The position numbers were made by a program, and so were the translations under genes. From Mycobacterium simulans (lineage in GTDB: Bacteria > Actinomycetota > Actinomycetes > Mycobacteriales > Mycobacteriaceae): a stretch of 64,000 nt of DNA. Location of the stretch: positions 506,346 to 570,345 of the forward strand of contig NZ_OCVX01000005.1 of NCBI RefSeq assembly GCF_900232995.1, given 5' to 3'. The notes beneath the pieces were generated by a model. That model made no database searches, was not told the DNA's origin, and saw only the letters and a program-made list of their open reading frames with translations. Positions 1 to 7,253 of this stretch are shown piece after piece. Every line of letters begins with the position of its first letter. The first letter of the stretch is position 1.

Positions 1-87
1 GCCATCGCGGCCATACGCTGCAATCGCTGGGCGACGCATGGGAAAGCCTGGCGCGCAAGCTATGCGGCCGGTGACCGATCACGATAG
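1..87 (+). CDS. C-terminal end of an upstream gene (partial)
   Basis: Frame 1 is open from the first base of the window to a TAG at 85-87 and encodes a basic, Trp/Arg-rich 28-residue tail. It would overlap the start of the polymerase gene by a few codons, as neighbouring co-oriented mycobacterial genes often do. From memory a TetR regulator lies upstream of dinP in M. tuberculosis, and this could be its tail, but nothing in the 28 residues identifies a family. It may also be only the upstream leader of the polymerase gene. Confidence 0.35.
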   Translation, partial: AIAAIRCNRWATHGKAWRASYAAGDRSR

Positions 88-1144
88 GTTAAGAACACAG
101 CGGTGGATCCTGCATGTGGATCTCGATCAGTTTCTGGCGGCGGTCGAACTGCGCCGACACCCCGAACTCACCGGCCTGCCGGTCATCGTCGGTGGCAACG
201 GCGATCCGGCGGAACCGCGCAAAGTCGTCACCTGCGCCTCGTATGAGGCCCGCAAGTTCGGGGTCCGGGCGGGCATGCCGCTGCGCACAGCCGCCCGCAC
301 TTGCCCCGACGCCACGTTCTTGCCGTCGGATCCGGCCGCCTATGACGCGGCGTCCGATGAGGTGATGGGGTTATTGCGCGACCTGGGCCACCCCGTGGAG
401 GTCTGGGGCTGGGACGAGGCATACGTCGAGGTGACCGCCCTGGACGCCGACAACCCCGTCGACCCCGCCAAAGTCGCCGAACAAATCCGCACCGTCGTCA
501 TGGCGGAAACCGGCCTGTCATGCTCGGTCGGCATCAGCGACAACAAGCAGCGCGCGAAGGTCGCCACCGGGTTCGCAAAACCGGGAGGGATATTTCAGCT
601 CACCGACGCGAACTGGATGGATTTGATGGCCGAGCGCACGGTCGACGCACTGTGGGGCGTAGGTCCCAAGACAATGAAAAAGCTTGCAGCCCTTGGGATA
701 ACGACAGTCTGGCAGCTTGCGCATGGCGACGCCGAGTTGCTGGTGTCCACATTCGGCCCGCGAACCGGACTCTGGCTGCTGTTGCTCGCCAAGGGCGGCG
801 GCGATACCAAGGTCAGCACCGAGCCGTGGGTCCCGCGGTCGCGCAGCCATGTCACCACCTTTCCCCGCGATCTCACTGACCGAGCCGACATGGACGTGGC
901 GATAACGGAACTCGCGCAGCGGGCGCTGAACGACGTTGTGGCGTCGGCGCGGATAGTCACCCGGGTCGCGGTCACCGTGCGCACCGCGACGTTTTACACC
1001 CGCACCAAGATCCGCAAGTTGCAGACGCCCACCACCGATCCCGACGTCATCACCGCCGCCGCCCTGCGCATTCTGGACTTGTTCGAACTAGATCGGCCGG
1101 TCCGATTACTCGGAGTGCGCCTGGAACTTGAGATGCCGAAGTAG
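71..1144 (+). CDS. dinB: DNA polymerase IV, Y family (DinP/DinB2 type)
   Basis: Error-prone translesion DNA polymerase acting in the cytoplasm. The palm starts with HVDLDQF (metal-binding Asp), followed by the SYEAR finger motif and the catalytic acidic pair in WGWDEAY. Then come the CSVGISDNKQRAKVAT segment and a helix-hairpin-helix thumb (LWGVGPKTMKKLAALGI), with the little-finger domain in the last third. GTG 71 leaves 11 residues before the WILHVDLD block, like the M. tuberculosis Rv3056 protein (about 346 residues). ATG 38 and ATG 62 are in frame and would add up to 11 residues; none has a strong ribosome site. The protein ends LLGVRLELEMPK with no evident beta-clamp-binding tail, which agrees with what I recall for Rv3056. 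No LexA-like box is visible because the promoter lies outside the window. Confidence 0.93.
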   Translation: MTDHDRLRTQRWILHVDLDQFLAAVELRRHPELTGLPVIVGGNGDPAEPRKVVTCASYEARKFGVRAGMPLRTAARTCPDATFLPSDPAAYDAASDEVMGLLRDLGHPVEVWGWDEAYVEVTALDADNPVDPAKVAEQIRTVVMAETGLSCSVGISDNKQRAKVATGFAKPGGIFQLTDANWMDLMAERTVDALWGVGPKTMKKLAALGITTVWQLAHGDAELLVSTFGPRTGLWLLLLAKGGGDTKVSTEPWVPRSRSHVTTFPRDLTDRADMDVAITELAQRALNDVVASARIVTRVAVTVRTATFYTRTKIRKLQTPTTDPDVITAAALRILDLFELDRPVRLLGVRLELEMPK

Positions 1145-1290
1145 CGCACCGCACCCGCCCCACAATCGGCTCTGACCAGCGCACTTCATGATTTGCGAAA
1201 GATTCCAGAAGTCCTGTCCGGCACATTCGGCTGGGCCAACAAACCACACGCCGAGGACAAAACGTCGGCAGCAGGATCGCCGGCTTGTTC

Positions 1291-2172
1291 CTACAAGGCA
1301 TCGGGTCGTAAGGGGGCGGGCCGCAGCGCACGCGTGAAGAACACATTCACCCGCCGCATCACCAAGCTGTAGGGCCACCAAGCCACGCGCTTGAACGCAT
1401 ACAACGCCCGGATGTCGCCCGACGTGTAGATCAGGTATCTGTTCCTTGCGACGCCGGCCAAGATCTTCTCGGCGGCCTTCTCCGGGGACACGGCATGACC
1501 ACTGAAGCGTCCGACCCACCGGTTCACCCTGGGATCATCGCGGTCGACGCCGGCGATCTCGACGGTGTTGACCAGTGGGGTCTTCACCGCACCCGGCACC
1601 ACGACGGAGACCCCGATGCGGTGCCGGGCCAGGTCGAAGCGCAGCACTTCAGAAAGCCCGCGCAGCCCGAACTTGCTGGCGCTATAGGCCGCATGCCAGG
1701 GCAGCGCAACGAGACCGGCCGCCGAGGACACATTGACCAGATGTCCGCCCCGACCGGCCGCCACCATCGGCGGGACGAATGTCTCGATCACGTGGATCGG
1801 ACCCATGAGGTTGATCGCGACCATCTTGCTCCATTGGTCGTGGGTGAGCTGGTCAACGGTCCCCCAGGCCGACACACCGGCGATGTTCAATAAGACGTCC
1901 ATGCTGGGATGACTGGCGTGGATGTCGGCCGCGAACGCGGCGACCTCGTCGTAGTCAGAGATATCGAGAACCCGATGGGCGGGCACTTGTGCGCCCAGCG
2001 CGCGGGCGTCGGACACGGTTTGCGCCAGACCGTCGAAGTCACGGTCGGTCAAGTACAGCTCGGCGCCCTGCGCGGCAAGCCGCAACGCGGTGGCGCGCCC
2101 GATGCCGCTGGCTGCACCGGTGACAAAACACCGCTTACCCGCGAAATACCGCCCGGATGCCGTCTGCAACAT
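1291..2172 (-). CDS. Short-chain dehydrogenase/reductase
   Basis: NAD(P)-dependent oxidoreductase of the classical SDR type; the substrate is unknown. The Rossmann motif TGAASGIG is near the N terminus, followed by the NNAG equivalent written as NIAG, the catalytic Ser in NVSSAAG and the YSASK Tyr/Lys pair. A long C-terminal tail ends in a basic segment with some hydrophobic character (WWPYSLVMRRVNVFFTRAL), suggesting loose membrane association. The start at ATG 2172 gives 293 residues, near the length I recall for the Rv3057c homologue. GTG 2235 and ATG 2208 are longer options without a better ribosome site. It converges with dinB across about 145 bases in which I see no clear terminator. 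Confidence 0.88.
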   Translation of the reverse strand: MLQTASGRYFAGKRCFVTGAASGIGRATALRLAAQGAELYLTDRDFDGLAQTVSDARALGAQVPAHRVLDISDYDEVAAFAADIHASHPSMDVLLNIAGVSAWGTVDQLTHDQWSKMVAINLMGPIHVIETFVPPMVAAGRGGHLVNVSSAAGLVALPWHAAYSASKFGLRGLSEVLRFDLARHRIGVSVVVPGAVKTPLVNTVEIAGVDRDDPRVNRWVGRFSGHAVSPEKAAEKILAGVARNRYLIYTSGDIRALYAFKRVAWWPYSLVMRRVNVFFTRALRPAPLRPDAL

Positions 2173-2597
2173 GGCGGTGACGATACCGGCGGTAACGGCG
2201 TGGCCCATCACGCCCCGGCCAGCGGGGACTGGCACATGAGATTAGCGACGCAGGGAACGCCGCATTAAACGCTATGTCCAATAAAGTTCGGATTTGTCAA
2301 AATAATTGACCTTAGGTGTAAATCAGTTTGACACTGCGCGTGCTATCGAACAAATACATGCCGGCATGCGTGAAACGAAGCCAGTGTAGCGGTCTACTCA
2401 CCAAAAGCGTTATGCACCAACAGTTTTAGTCGTATCCACGATGTTGTAGCGCCCCGCCCAGATCCGGCCAGATGCAATTTATTATTCATCCGGACATGAC
2501 TGCATGAATATCATCAGCGAACCTATTTACGGCACCGGCCGAACACGTTAGCGTTTGACATCCCAAACTTCTCAGTAATCCATGAACGGAGGCTTCG
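2173..2597. other. Intergenic region upstream of micro-lipoprotein A
   Basis: This AT-richer stretch separates the SDR (minus) from a small plus-strand lipoprotein gene. It holds a consensus TTGACA at 2555-2560 and a GTTAGCGT string at 2547-2554. The second resembles the -10-like element found upstream of the other micro-lipoproteins, but which one drives transcription cannot be decided by eye. I see no other coding potential here. Confidence 0.4.
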
Positions 2598-2750
2598 ATG
2601 AGCGCAAAAAGCGACAATCGGATGGGCCGGGCCCTGATCGCCGCGCTGGCTGCGGCGTTCGCAGTCATGGCCGCAGGCTGCGCAACCAACGCGCACGGAG
2701 AGTCGGCTCCCATCGCGAGCGATCAGGTGCTGCTACAGGTCGATCGATGA
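2598..2750 (+). CDS. Micro-lipoprotein A (50 aa)
   Basis: A 50-codon gene preceded by GGAGG at 2588-2592, six bases before ATG. The product starts MSAK, then has a short charged n-region, a hydrophobic stretch of about 16 residues and the lipobox MAAGC with Cys28. After signal peptidase II cleavage only 23 residues would remain on the lipid anchor (mature start CATNAHGES, end QVDR). Three further genes with the same plan lie at 5.9, 6.4 and 6.9 kb. A lipobox at the same place after the same MS(A/S)(K/R) opening argues for real coding. Function is unknown; an anchored short peptide outside the plasma membrane is the inference. I know of no named family for it. Confidence 0.72.
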   Translation: MSAKSDNRMGRALIAALAAAFAVMAAGCATNAHGESAPIASDQVLLQVDR

Positions 2751-2782
2751 GGGCGGCGGCGACGGCCGTCGCGATTTAGCCG

Positions 2783-3430
2783 CTACCGCGGCCTACCACC
2801 CCACAACGCGTTTAGCCACATCTGCTCAAGCACCTGCACACGACGCTCTACGTCGTCGTTGCGGCCCACAAAAAATGGATCACCGGTGAGCATTTGTGCG
2901 GTGGTGGCCGCCAGGGTGCGGATCAGCGTGGGGAGATCCTCGCTGATGGGGTGCGCTGTCCCGGCCTTCACCTCGGTTTTGACAATCCCGACAAGCGCGC
3001 GCAGCACACCCTCAAACTGCTGCTCGAGGATCTCGCTTATCTCGGCATCGCTGTGGCGGGCGGTATTGCAAGCCGTCATCAGCGGTTTGGCGTGCGCATA
3101 GACGGCGGCCGCACTGGCGACCATCCGCTTGGCGAACTGCTCCGGCGACTCGCCCGGTTGCCGAGGGCCGAAGTGCTCCGTGCGTTCTTCGAGATCGCTC
3201 GCGACCTCGGCCAGGATTTGGGCAAGCACCGAGTACTTGGACTCGAAGTAGAAGTAGAAACCCGACCGGGCCACACCGGCTCGGTTGCTGATCATGCTGA
3301 CCGACAACTCGGCGAACGGCCTCTCCTGGAGGAGTTCGCGCACCGCCTGCATAATCGCTTGGCGATGCTTGTCGCCACGCCGTCGAAATGCCTGAACGCC
3401 CCGCTCTCCCCAGTCGGCACCGGTAATCAC
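2783..3430 (-). CDS. TetR-family regulator, EthR-like, divergent from cyp136
   Basis: One-component repressor with an N-terminal TetR helix-turn-helix (ISNRAGVARSGFYFYFESK) and a C-terminal ligand-binding helical domain. The FYFYF recognition-helix segment resembles EthR. The start was placed at GTG 3430 (215 residues) because upstream in-frame codons (GTG 3448, TTG 3457) give only a short unconserved extension and a purine-rich AAGGTCAGGGG precedes GTG 3430. It is transcribed divergently from the P450 gene, with a palindrome between them. The usual reading is that it represses cyp136 and itself. The ligand is unknown. Confidence 0.87.
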   Translation of the reverse strand: MITGADWGERGVQAFRRRGDKHRQAIMQAVRELLQERPFAELSVSMISNRAGVARSGFYFYFESKYSVLAQILAEVASDLEERTEHFGPRQPGESPEQFAKRMVASAAAVYAHAKPLMTACNTARHSDAEISEILEQQFEGVLRALVGIVKTEVKAGTAHPISEDLPTLIRTLAATTAQMLTGDPFFVGRNDDVERRVQVLEQMWLNALWGGRPR

Positions 3431-3465
3431 CCCCTGACCTTGCACCACGTCGCGCAAAAAGGGAA

Positions 3466-3481
3466 CTTGACATGCGTCAAG
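3466..3481. promoter_or_regulatory. Palindromic operator overlapping the cyp136 -35 region
   Basis: CTTGAC-ATGC-GTCAAG is an inverted repeat with six-base arms between the divergent TetR and cyp136 genes. It contains a perfect TTGACA hexamer (3467-3472), so a repressor bound here would cover the likely -35 of the plus-strand promoter. Binding by the adjacent TetR protein is inferred from position. Confidence 0.6.
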
Positions 3482-3535
3482 GTCGTCCGAAGCATAATTG
3501 ATAGTGGCGGCTGCTGCAACCGATAAGGAGTGTCA

Positions 3536-5014
3536 ATGGCGACAATTAGCACCCCAACATACCTTGTTGACCAAGCCAAACGTCGGTTAACCCCGTCAAT
3601 CAACAACTTCCCCGGCATGGGTCTGCTGGAACGCACGCTGCGGAAGACTCAATTCCCGGAGAAGACGCTGGCGGACCCGCCGCCGGACAGCGACCTCAAA
3701 CCGGTCCTCGGTGACGCGGGGTTGCCGATCATTGGGCATCTCATCGAGATCTTGCGCGGCGGACCTGACTACCTGATGTTCATGTACCAAACCAAGGGTC
3801 CGGTGATATTCGCCGATTCCCCAATCCTGCCGGCCGTCGCGGCCCTGGGCCCGGACGCCGCGCAGACCATCTACGCCAACCGCAACAAGGACTACTCGCA
3901 ACAGGGCTGGGTCCCGGTGATCGGGCCGTTTTTTCACCGCGGGCTGATGCTGCTCGACTTTGACGAGCACATGTTTCACCGGCGGATCATGCAGGAAGCG
4001 TTTGTCCGGTCGCGGCTAGCCGGCTACGTCGAGCACATGGACCAAGTGGTGTCGCACGTCATTGTCGATGACTGGGTGACAAACGATCCGCGCTTCCTTC
4101 TCTATCCGGCTATGAAGGAGCTCACGCTCGACATCGCCTCGATGGTGTTCATGGGCCACGAGCCGGGTACCGACCGCGAGCTGGTGACGAAGGTGAACAA
4201 GGCCTTCACCACGACGACACGCGCCGGGAACGCGATCATCCGCACCAGCGTGCCGCCGTTCACCTGGTGGCGTGGCATCAAGGCGCGTGAGCTGCTGGAG
4301 AACTACTTCGAAGAACGAGTCAAGGAGCGCCGCGGCGAAGAGGGCAACGACCTGCTGACGGTGCTGTGTCAAACCGAGGACGAGGACGGCAACCGGTTCT
4401 CCGACGAGGACATCGTCAACCACATGATCTTCTTGATGATGGCCGCCCACGACACGTCGACATCCACGGCAACCACGATGGTGTACCACCTGGCCGCCCA
4501 CCCGGAATGGCAGGACCGCTGCCGCGACGAATCGGATCGCCTGGGCGACGGGCCGCTCGACATCGAATCGCTGGAGAAGCTGGAGTCGCTTGATCTGGTG
4601 ATGAACGAGTCGATCCGTCTGGTGACGCCCGTGCAATGGGCGATGCGCCAGGCGGTGCGCGACACCGACCTGCTGGGCTACTACCTACCGAAAGGCACAA
4701 ACGTCGTCGCCTATCCCGGGATGAATCATCGCCTGCCGGAGTTGTGGACGGACCCAATGAAGTTCGACCCGGAGCGGTTCACCGAGCCGCGCAACGAGCA
4801 CAAGCGGCATCGTTATGCGTTCACGCCGTTCGGCGGCGGTGCGCACAAGTGCATCGGGATGGTGTTTGGCCAGTTGGAGATCAAGACGATCCTGCATCGG
4901 CTGCTACGCCGGTACCGGCTGGAACTCTCCAGGCCCGACTACCAGGCGCACTGGGATTACGGCGGCATGCCGATTCCGATGGACGGGATGCCGATAGTCC
5001 TGCGCCGGCTCTAG
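3536..5014 (+). CDS. cyp136: Cytochrome P450, CYP136 family
   Basis: Haem-thiolate monooxygenase, 492 residues, the same length I recall for M. tuberculosis CYP136. Visible P450 signatures are the I-helix oxygen-activation motif AAHDTST, the ExxR pair in NESIRLV, a PERF-type segment (FDPERF) and the haem loop FGGGAHKCIG with the Cys ligand. AAGGAG ends six bases before ATG 3536, which selects this start over the in-frame GTG at 3530. The substrate is unknown; sterol- or terpenoid-like compounds are a guess from its similarity to CYP51-type sequences. Ferredoxin partner genes are not adjacent. Control is probably by the divergent TetR. Confidence 0.95.
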   Translation: MATISTPTYLVDQAKRRLTPSINNFPGMGLLERTLRKTQFPEKTLADPPPDSDLKPVLGDAGLPIIGHLIEILRGGPDYLMFMYQTKGPVIFADSPILPAVAALGPDAAQTIYANRNKDYSQQGWVPVIGPFFHRGLMLLDFDEHMFHRRIMQEAFVRSRLAGYVEHMDQVVSHVIVDDWVTNDPRFLLYPAMKELTLDIASMVFMGHEPGTDRELVTKVNKAFTTTTRAGNAIIRTSVPPFTWWRGIKARELLENYFEERVKERRGEEGNDLLTVLCQTEDEDGNRFSDEDIVNHMIFLMMAAHDTSTSTATTMVYHLAAHPEWQDRCRDESDRLGDGPLDIESLEKLESLDLVMNESIRLVTPVQWAMRQAVRDTDLLGYYLPKGTNVVAYPGMNHRLPELWTDPMKFDPERFTEPRNEHKRHRYAFTPFGGGAHKCIGMVFGQLEIKTILHRLLRRYRLELSRPDYQAHWDYGGMPIPMDGMPIVLRRL

Positions 5015-5034
5015 CCGCCTTCTCCTCGCGAGGA

Positions 5035-5080
5035 GACGCAAAATCGCCCTGGAACGCTCGGTCCAGGGCGATTTTGCGTC
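5035..5080. terminator. Bidirectional hairpin terminator (repeat family)
   Basis: A perfect 19-bp stem (5035-5053 with 5062-5080) closes an 8-base loop between the convergent cyp136 and LeuA-like genes. The arm begins GACGCAAAATCGCC, nearly the same as the arms of the hairpins at 11435 and 28933. This fits a dispersed family of mycobacterial intergenic terminator hairpins without a strong U-tract. Confidence 0.85.
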
Positions 5081-5092
5081 TGGTCGGCGGAT

Positions 5093-5608
5093 TTAGCCCA
5101 GCAGCCGGTTAGCGCAGGCGATCACTGCACGAAGGGCAGATTGAGTGGGGTCGTCGGCCGAGCCCATGGACCACTCAACGCGAAGCCCGTTGGTGCCGCA
5201 GACAAAAGTGGCGGTGCACGCACCCGATTGCATCTGATGGAACTGCAGTGTCTCGAACTTGATCCCACGGTCGTGCAACATCGCGGTGAGCGCCGCGATC
5301 GGTCCGCTGGCGGCGGCGGTTGACGTACTGATGCGATCGCCGTCGGCGATCATCGCCCGATAGTTGCGGGCTTGCGGACCGAGCCGCCCGGCGGGCCGAG
5401 CCGCGTCGGTGCAGGCCCAGTGCCCTAGCCGCAGGGGGCCGGCGCTGTAGCTGTAGGTCGCAACGAAGTTTTCCCACGACATGGCGTCGGCCTGCTCTCG
5501 CAGCCCACGCGGTAACGCAGTCCCGAAGTGATAGCCGAACCAAGCGTTGGCGTCGCACTGGCGCGACGAACCGCCGGGGAGATTGAGATTCAGCGAGCGG
5601 ATTGTCAT
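5093..5608 (-). CDS. Stand-alone LeuA-type regulatory-domain protein
   Basis: A 171-residue protein whose C-terminal half resembles the allosteric (dimerisation) domain of alpha-isopropylmalate synthase: GPIAALTAMLHDRGIKFETL early and a final TQSALRAVIACANRL helix like the end of LeuA. No TIM-barrel catalytic domain is present, so it cannot make isopropylmalate by itself. A role in sensing leucine or binding LeuA is inferred only from the fold. ATG 5608 was chosen over an upstream GTG that adds a low-complexity tail. The region upstream carries a strong hairpin (5660-5701). The N-terminal half (rich in Trp, Ser, Gly) is not recognised. Confidence 0.72.
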   Translation of the reverse strand: MTIRSLNLNLPGGSSRQCDANAWFGYHFGTALPRGLREQADAMSWENFVATYSYSAGPLRLGHWACTDAARPAGRLGPQARNYRAMIADGDRISTSTAAASGPIAALTAMLHDRGIKFETLQFHQMQSGACTATFVCGTNGLRVEWSMGSADDPTQSALRAVIACANRLLG

Positions 5609-5659
5609 TGCGCCGGGTCTTCTCTGGCTAGCAGGGGCGACCGACGGCAGTAGCTTCCG

Positions 5660-5701
5660 ACCCACAGCGGGGGTCGGTCTGGATCAGACCCCGCTGTGGG
5701 T
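5660..5701. promoter_or_regulatory. GC-rich hairpin in the leader of the LeuA-like gene
   Basis: An inverted repeat (left arm 5660-5675, right arm 5687-5701) pairs ACCCACAGCGGGGTC with its complement, with one extra G in the left arm and an 11-base loop. It starts about 50 bases upstream of the LeuA-like start on the minus strand. It could be an attenuator or terminator in that leader, or the end of a transcript from the other direction. Confidence 0.5.
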
Positions 5702-5840
5702 GCTGGCTACTACGGCACGCTCAAGACGACGCACGAGCGGTGACATTAGACGCCGCGTTCCGGCGCCGCAAGTTCGTTTCCAGCGTCCTGCCGGCTCTGG
5801 GACCAAGATGCAAAAACGCCTCGGCACAGTAGCTCGTGGC

Positions 5841-5849
5841 GATAGCATC
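5841..5849 (+). promoter_or_regulatory. GATAGCATC element upstream of micro-lipoprotein B
   Basis: GATAGCATC lies 63 bases before the start codon of micro-lipoprotein B. The same nonamer lies 69 bases before C (6288-6296) and GTTAGCATC lies 67 bases before D (6840-6848). TAGCAT fits the mycobacterial -10 pattern TANNNT. A matching -35 is not obvious. Confidence 0.45.
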
Positions 5850-5903
5850 TGATGGCGGCGGACGCCGCCGACGGGTGCGGTCTAGCAAGGAAAGGCGCGG
5901 CCG

Positions 5904-6053
5904 ATGAGCGCAAAGAAGACCAGGCAAACGGTTCGGATGGTGGTCGCGGGACTGGCCACCGTACTCGCACTGCTGGCGGCGGGGTGCGCGGCACAAAGGA
6001 CACCCAACGTCGAGGTGCCCGCCAACCCGGTGCCCGCGGCTGCCGTCGGCTAG
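5904..6053 (+). CDS. Micro-lipoprotein B (49 aa)
   Basis: Second member of the tiny lipoprotein family. GGAAAGG (5889-5895) precedes ATG at a suitable distance. The product opens MSAKK, has Arg/Lys residues, a 15-residue hydrophobic core and the lipobox LAAGC with Cys28, leaving a 22-residue mature peptide rich in Pro, Ala and Val. The gene is preceded by the shared GATAGCATC element. Function unknown. Its mature part is not similar to that of A, so conservation lies in the signal and lipobox rather than in the exported tail. Confidence 0.72.
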   Translation: MSAKKTRQTVRMVVAGLATVLALLAAGCAAQRTPNVEVPANPVPAAAVG

Positions 6054-6356
6054 CTGGCACACGCTGGCGTTTCACCCACAACGTCGGGGGATCCGCCGGG
6101 GACCACTGCGCTGCCGGCGATTCCGCGGCAAGCGCATCGGGTGGCCGAATAATCGGTTGGTCCCCGGCGGCTCGACGTATTCCAGATCCTCGGCATGAGG
6201 TATGCGCACTGTCGGTGAAAGTTCGCGAAGGGGAACCCAATTCGTTGCGCAATGCGGCGAAACGACGCTCAGAGGGCGTAATGCGGGGATAGCATCGCAG
6301 GCGGTGTTCATAGCAAACCAACCACGCTGATGCATGAACAAAGAAAGGCACGAACC
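6054..6356. other. Spacer between micro-lipoproteins B and C
   Basis: About 300 bases with no convincing gene. It includes the GATAGCATC element at 6288-6296 and, just before C, GAAAGG at 6343-6348 as ribosome site. A long minus-strand open frame crosses here but also crosses the lipoprotein genes and is taken as a shadow. Confidence 0.45.
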
Positions 6357-6482
6357 ATGAGCTCCAAGAGCAAGGTCTCCCGAGTGGTAGCGGCAGTGTT
6401 ATTCGCCGCGTTTGCGGTGTTCGCGGCGAGCTGCTCGGAGCAGGTAACCGCGCCGCCCGCGCCGGAACTGCCGTCGTCGTAG
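6357..6482 (+). CDS. Micro-lipoprotein C (41 aa)
   Basis: Third and shortest member. GAAAGG ends eight bases before ATG. The product opens MSSKSK, continues with a hydrophobic core rich in Val, Ala and Phe, and ends the signal at FAASC with Cys26, leaving a 16-residue mature peptide dominated by Pro, Ala and Ser. Same upstream GATAGCATC element as B at nearly the same distance. The residue before Cys is Ser instead of Gly, which still fits a lipobox. Confidence 0.7.
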   Translation: MSSKSKVSRVVAAVLFAAFAVFAASCSEQVTAPPAPELPSS

Positions 6483-6906
6483 GACCCATACCGTCGAAAC
6501 CGATAGCGCGGTCGATGAACCGCGCCAGACCGCCGTATCGACGCAAAGCGACGCATAATACTCGGCGCAGCACGACAAGTATCCGAAATCGAGAAATTTG
6601 CGGATCGATAAAAATCCTGTGACAGATCACGCGTCGCCTCAAGTCACCGCGCGATTTTTAGTTCGGCTACCCATATTTGCGGCAACGTAGCTTTGACCTG
6701 GGCGTTGGTCCTGCGTCACCGATATTGCGGATTCACTTGTGGAGCGTATGCTCCATTCGTCCCCTGCACTCGCCGACAACCGACCTCCAAAGAGCGGTGT
6801 GTCGACGAAAAGAGGCTATTCACTGCCGCTTATGCCGCCGTTAGCATCCGAATGCCGCGGTTGTTGTACAGCGCGGTTCCGATCCAGCAAACGAAAGGCA
6901 CAAAAA
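6483..6906. other. Spacer between micro-lipoproteins C and D
   Basis: Roughly 420 bases without a recognisable gene. GTTAGCATC (6840-6848) is the probable promoter element of D, and GAAAGG just before 6907 its ribosome site. In-frame codons extend D upstream to 6739, but the extension has no signal-like character and the lipobox would then be internal, so it is not used. Confidence 0.4.
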
Positions 6907-7041
6907 ATGAGCGCTAGGAAGAACGGCATACGGATGCTCGGCGCGGTGCTCGCCGCGGTGGCGGCGATGCTTTTGGCGGGTTGTGCCAGCGGTGGCCACC
7001 CCCTAGCGCAGGGCGACACCGCGGTCGTAGCGCCAGCGTAA
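6907..7041 (+). CDS. Micro-lipoprotein D (44 aa)
   Basis: Fourth member. GAAAGG precedes ATG 6907 by about nine bases. The product opens MSARKNG, has a hydrophobic run with several Met/Ala/Val residues and the lipobox LLAGC with Cys26, giving a 19-residue mature peptide starting CASGGH and ending VVAPA. A strong hairpin at 7166-7207 follows and probably ends its transcript. B, C and D are spaced 300-425 bases apart, each with its own promoter-like element, so they look like separate transcription units made by duplication, not an operon. Confidence 0.72.
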   Translation: MSARKNGIRMLGAVLAAVAAMLLAGCASGGHPLAQGDTAVVAPA

Positions 7042-7165
7042 GCCGCCATCTAGAAGCAAAGCTGCGCTAACGGAATCGCCCGATGACCCACGGCTTACCT
7101 CCCTTCTCAAGCCGTCGGCCGGTCTGGCTGCGGCCAATTTGGCCAGTTCCGCTGGCACAGTATCC

Positions 7166-7207
7166 ACTCGCCTCGGGGTGACCGCCATCAGTCACCCCGA
7201 GGCGAGT
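7166..7207. terminator. Perfect 17-bp stem hairpin
   Basis: ACTCGCCTCGGGGTGAC (7166-7182) is followed, after an eight-base loop, by its exact complement (7191-7207). It lies between micro-lipoprotein D (plus) and the MEDS gene (minus), which converge, so it is read as a terminator for both. Confidence 0.8.
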
Positions 7208-7253
7208 CAAACCGCAACTCTGACCAGCGGCGCCATCGTTGCGCCGCAGCCGG

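Noticed and set aside
1106..1519. Minus-strand frames in the dinB-SDR gap
   Set aside because: They run into both flanking genes and lack any signal or domain.
5746..6642. Open frame of 298 codons on the minus strand
   Set aside because: It covers micro-lipoproteins B and C and their promoters, is full of Arg/Pro/Ser as expected of an antisense GC-rich frame, and has no ribosome site or recognisable domain.
6739..6906. Upstream extension of micro-lipoprotein D
   Set aside because: It would place the lipobox in mid-protein and lacks a start signal; GAAAGG before ATG 6907 fits better.
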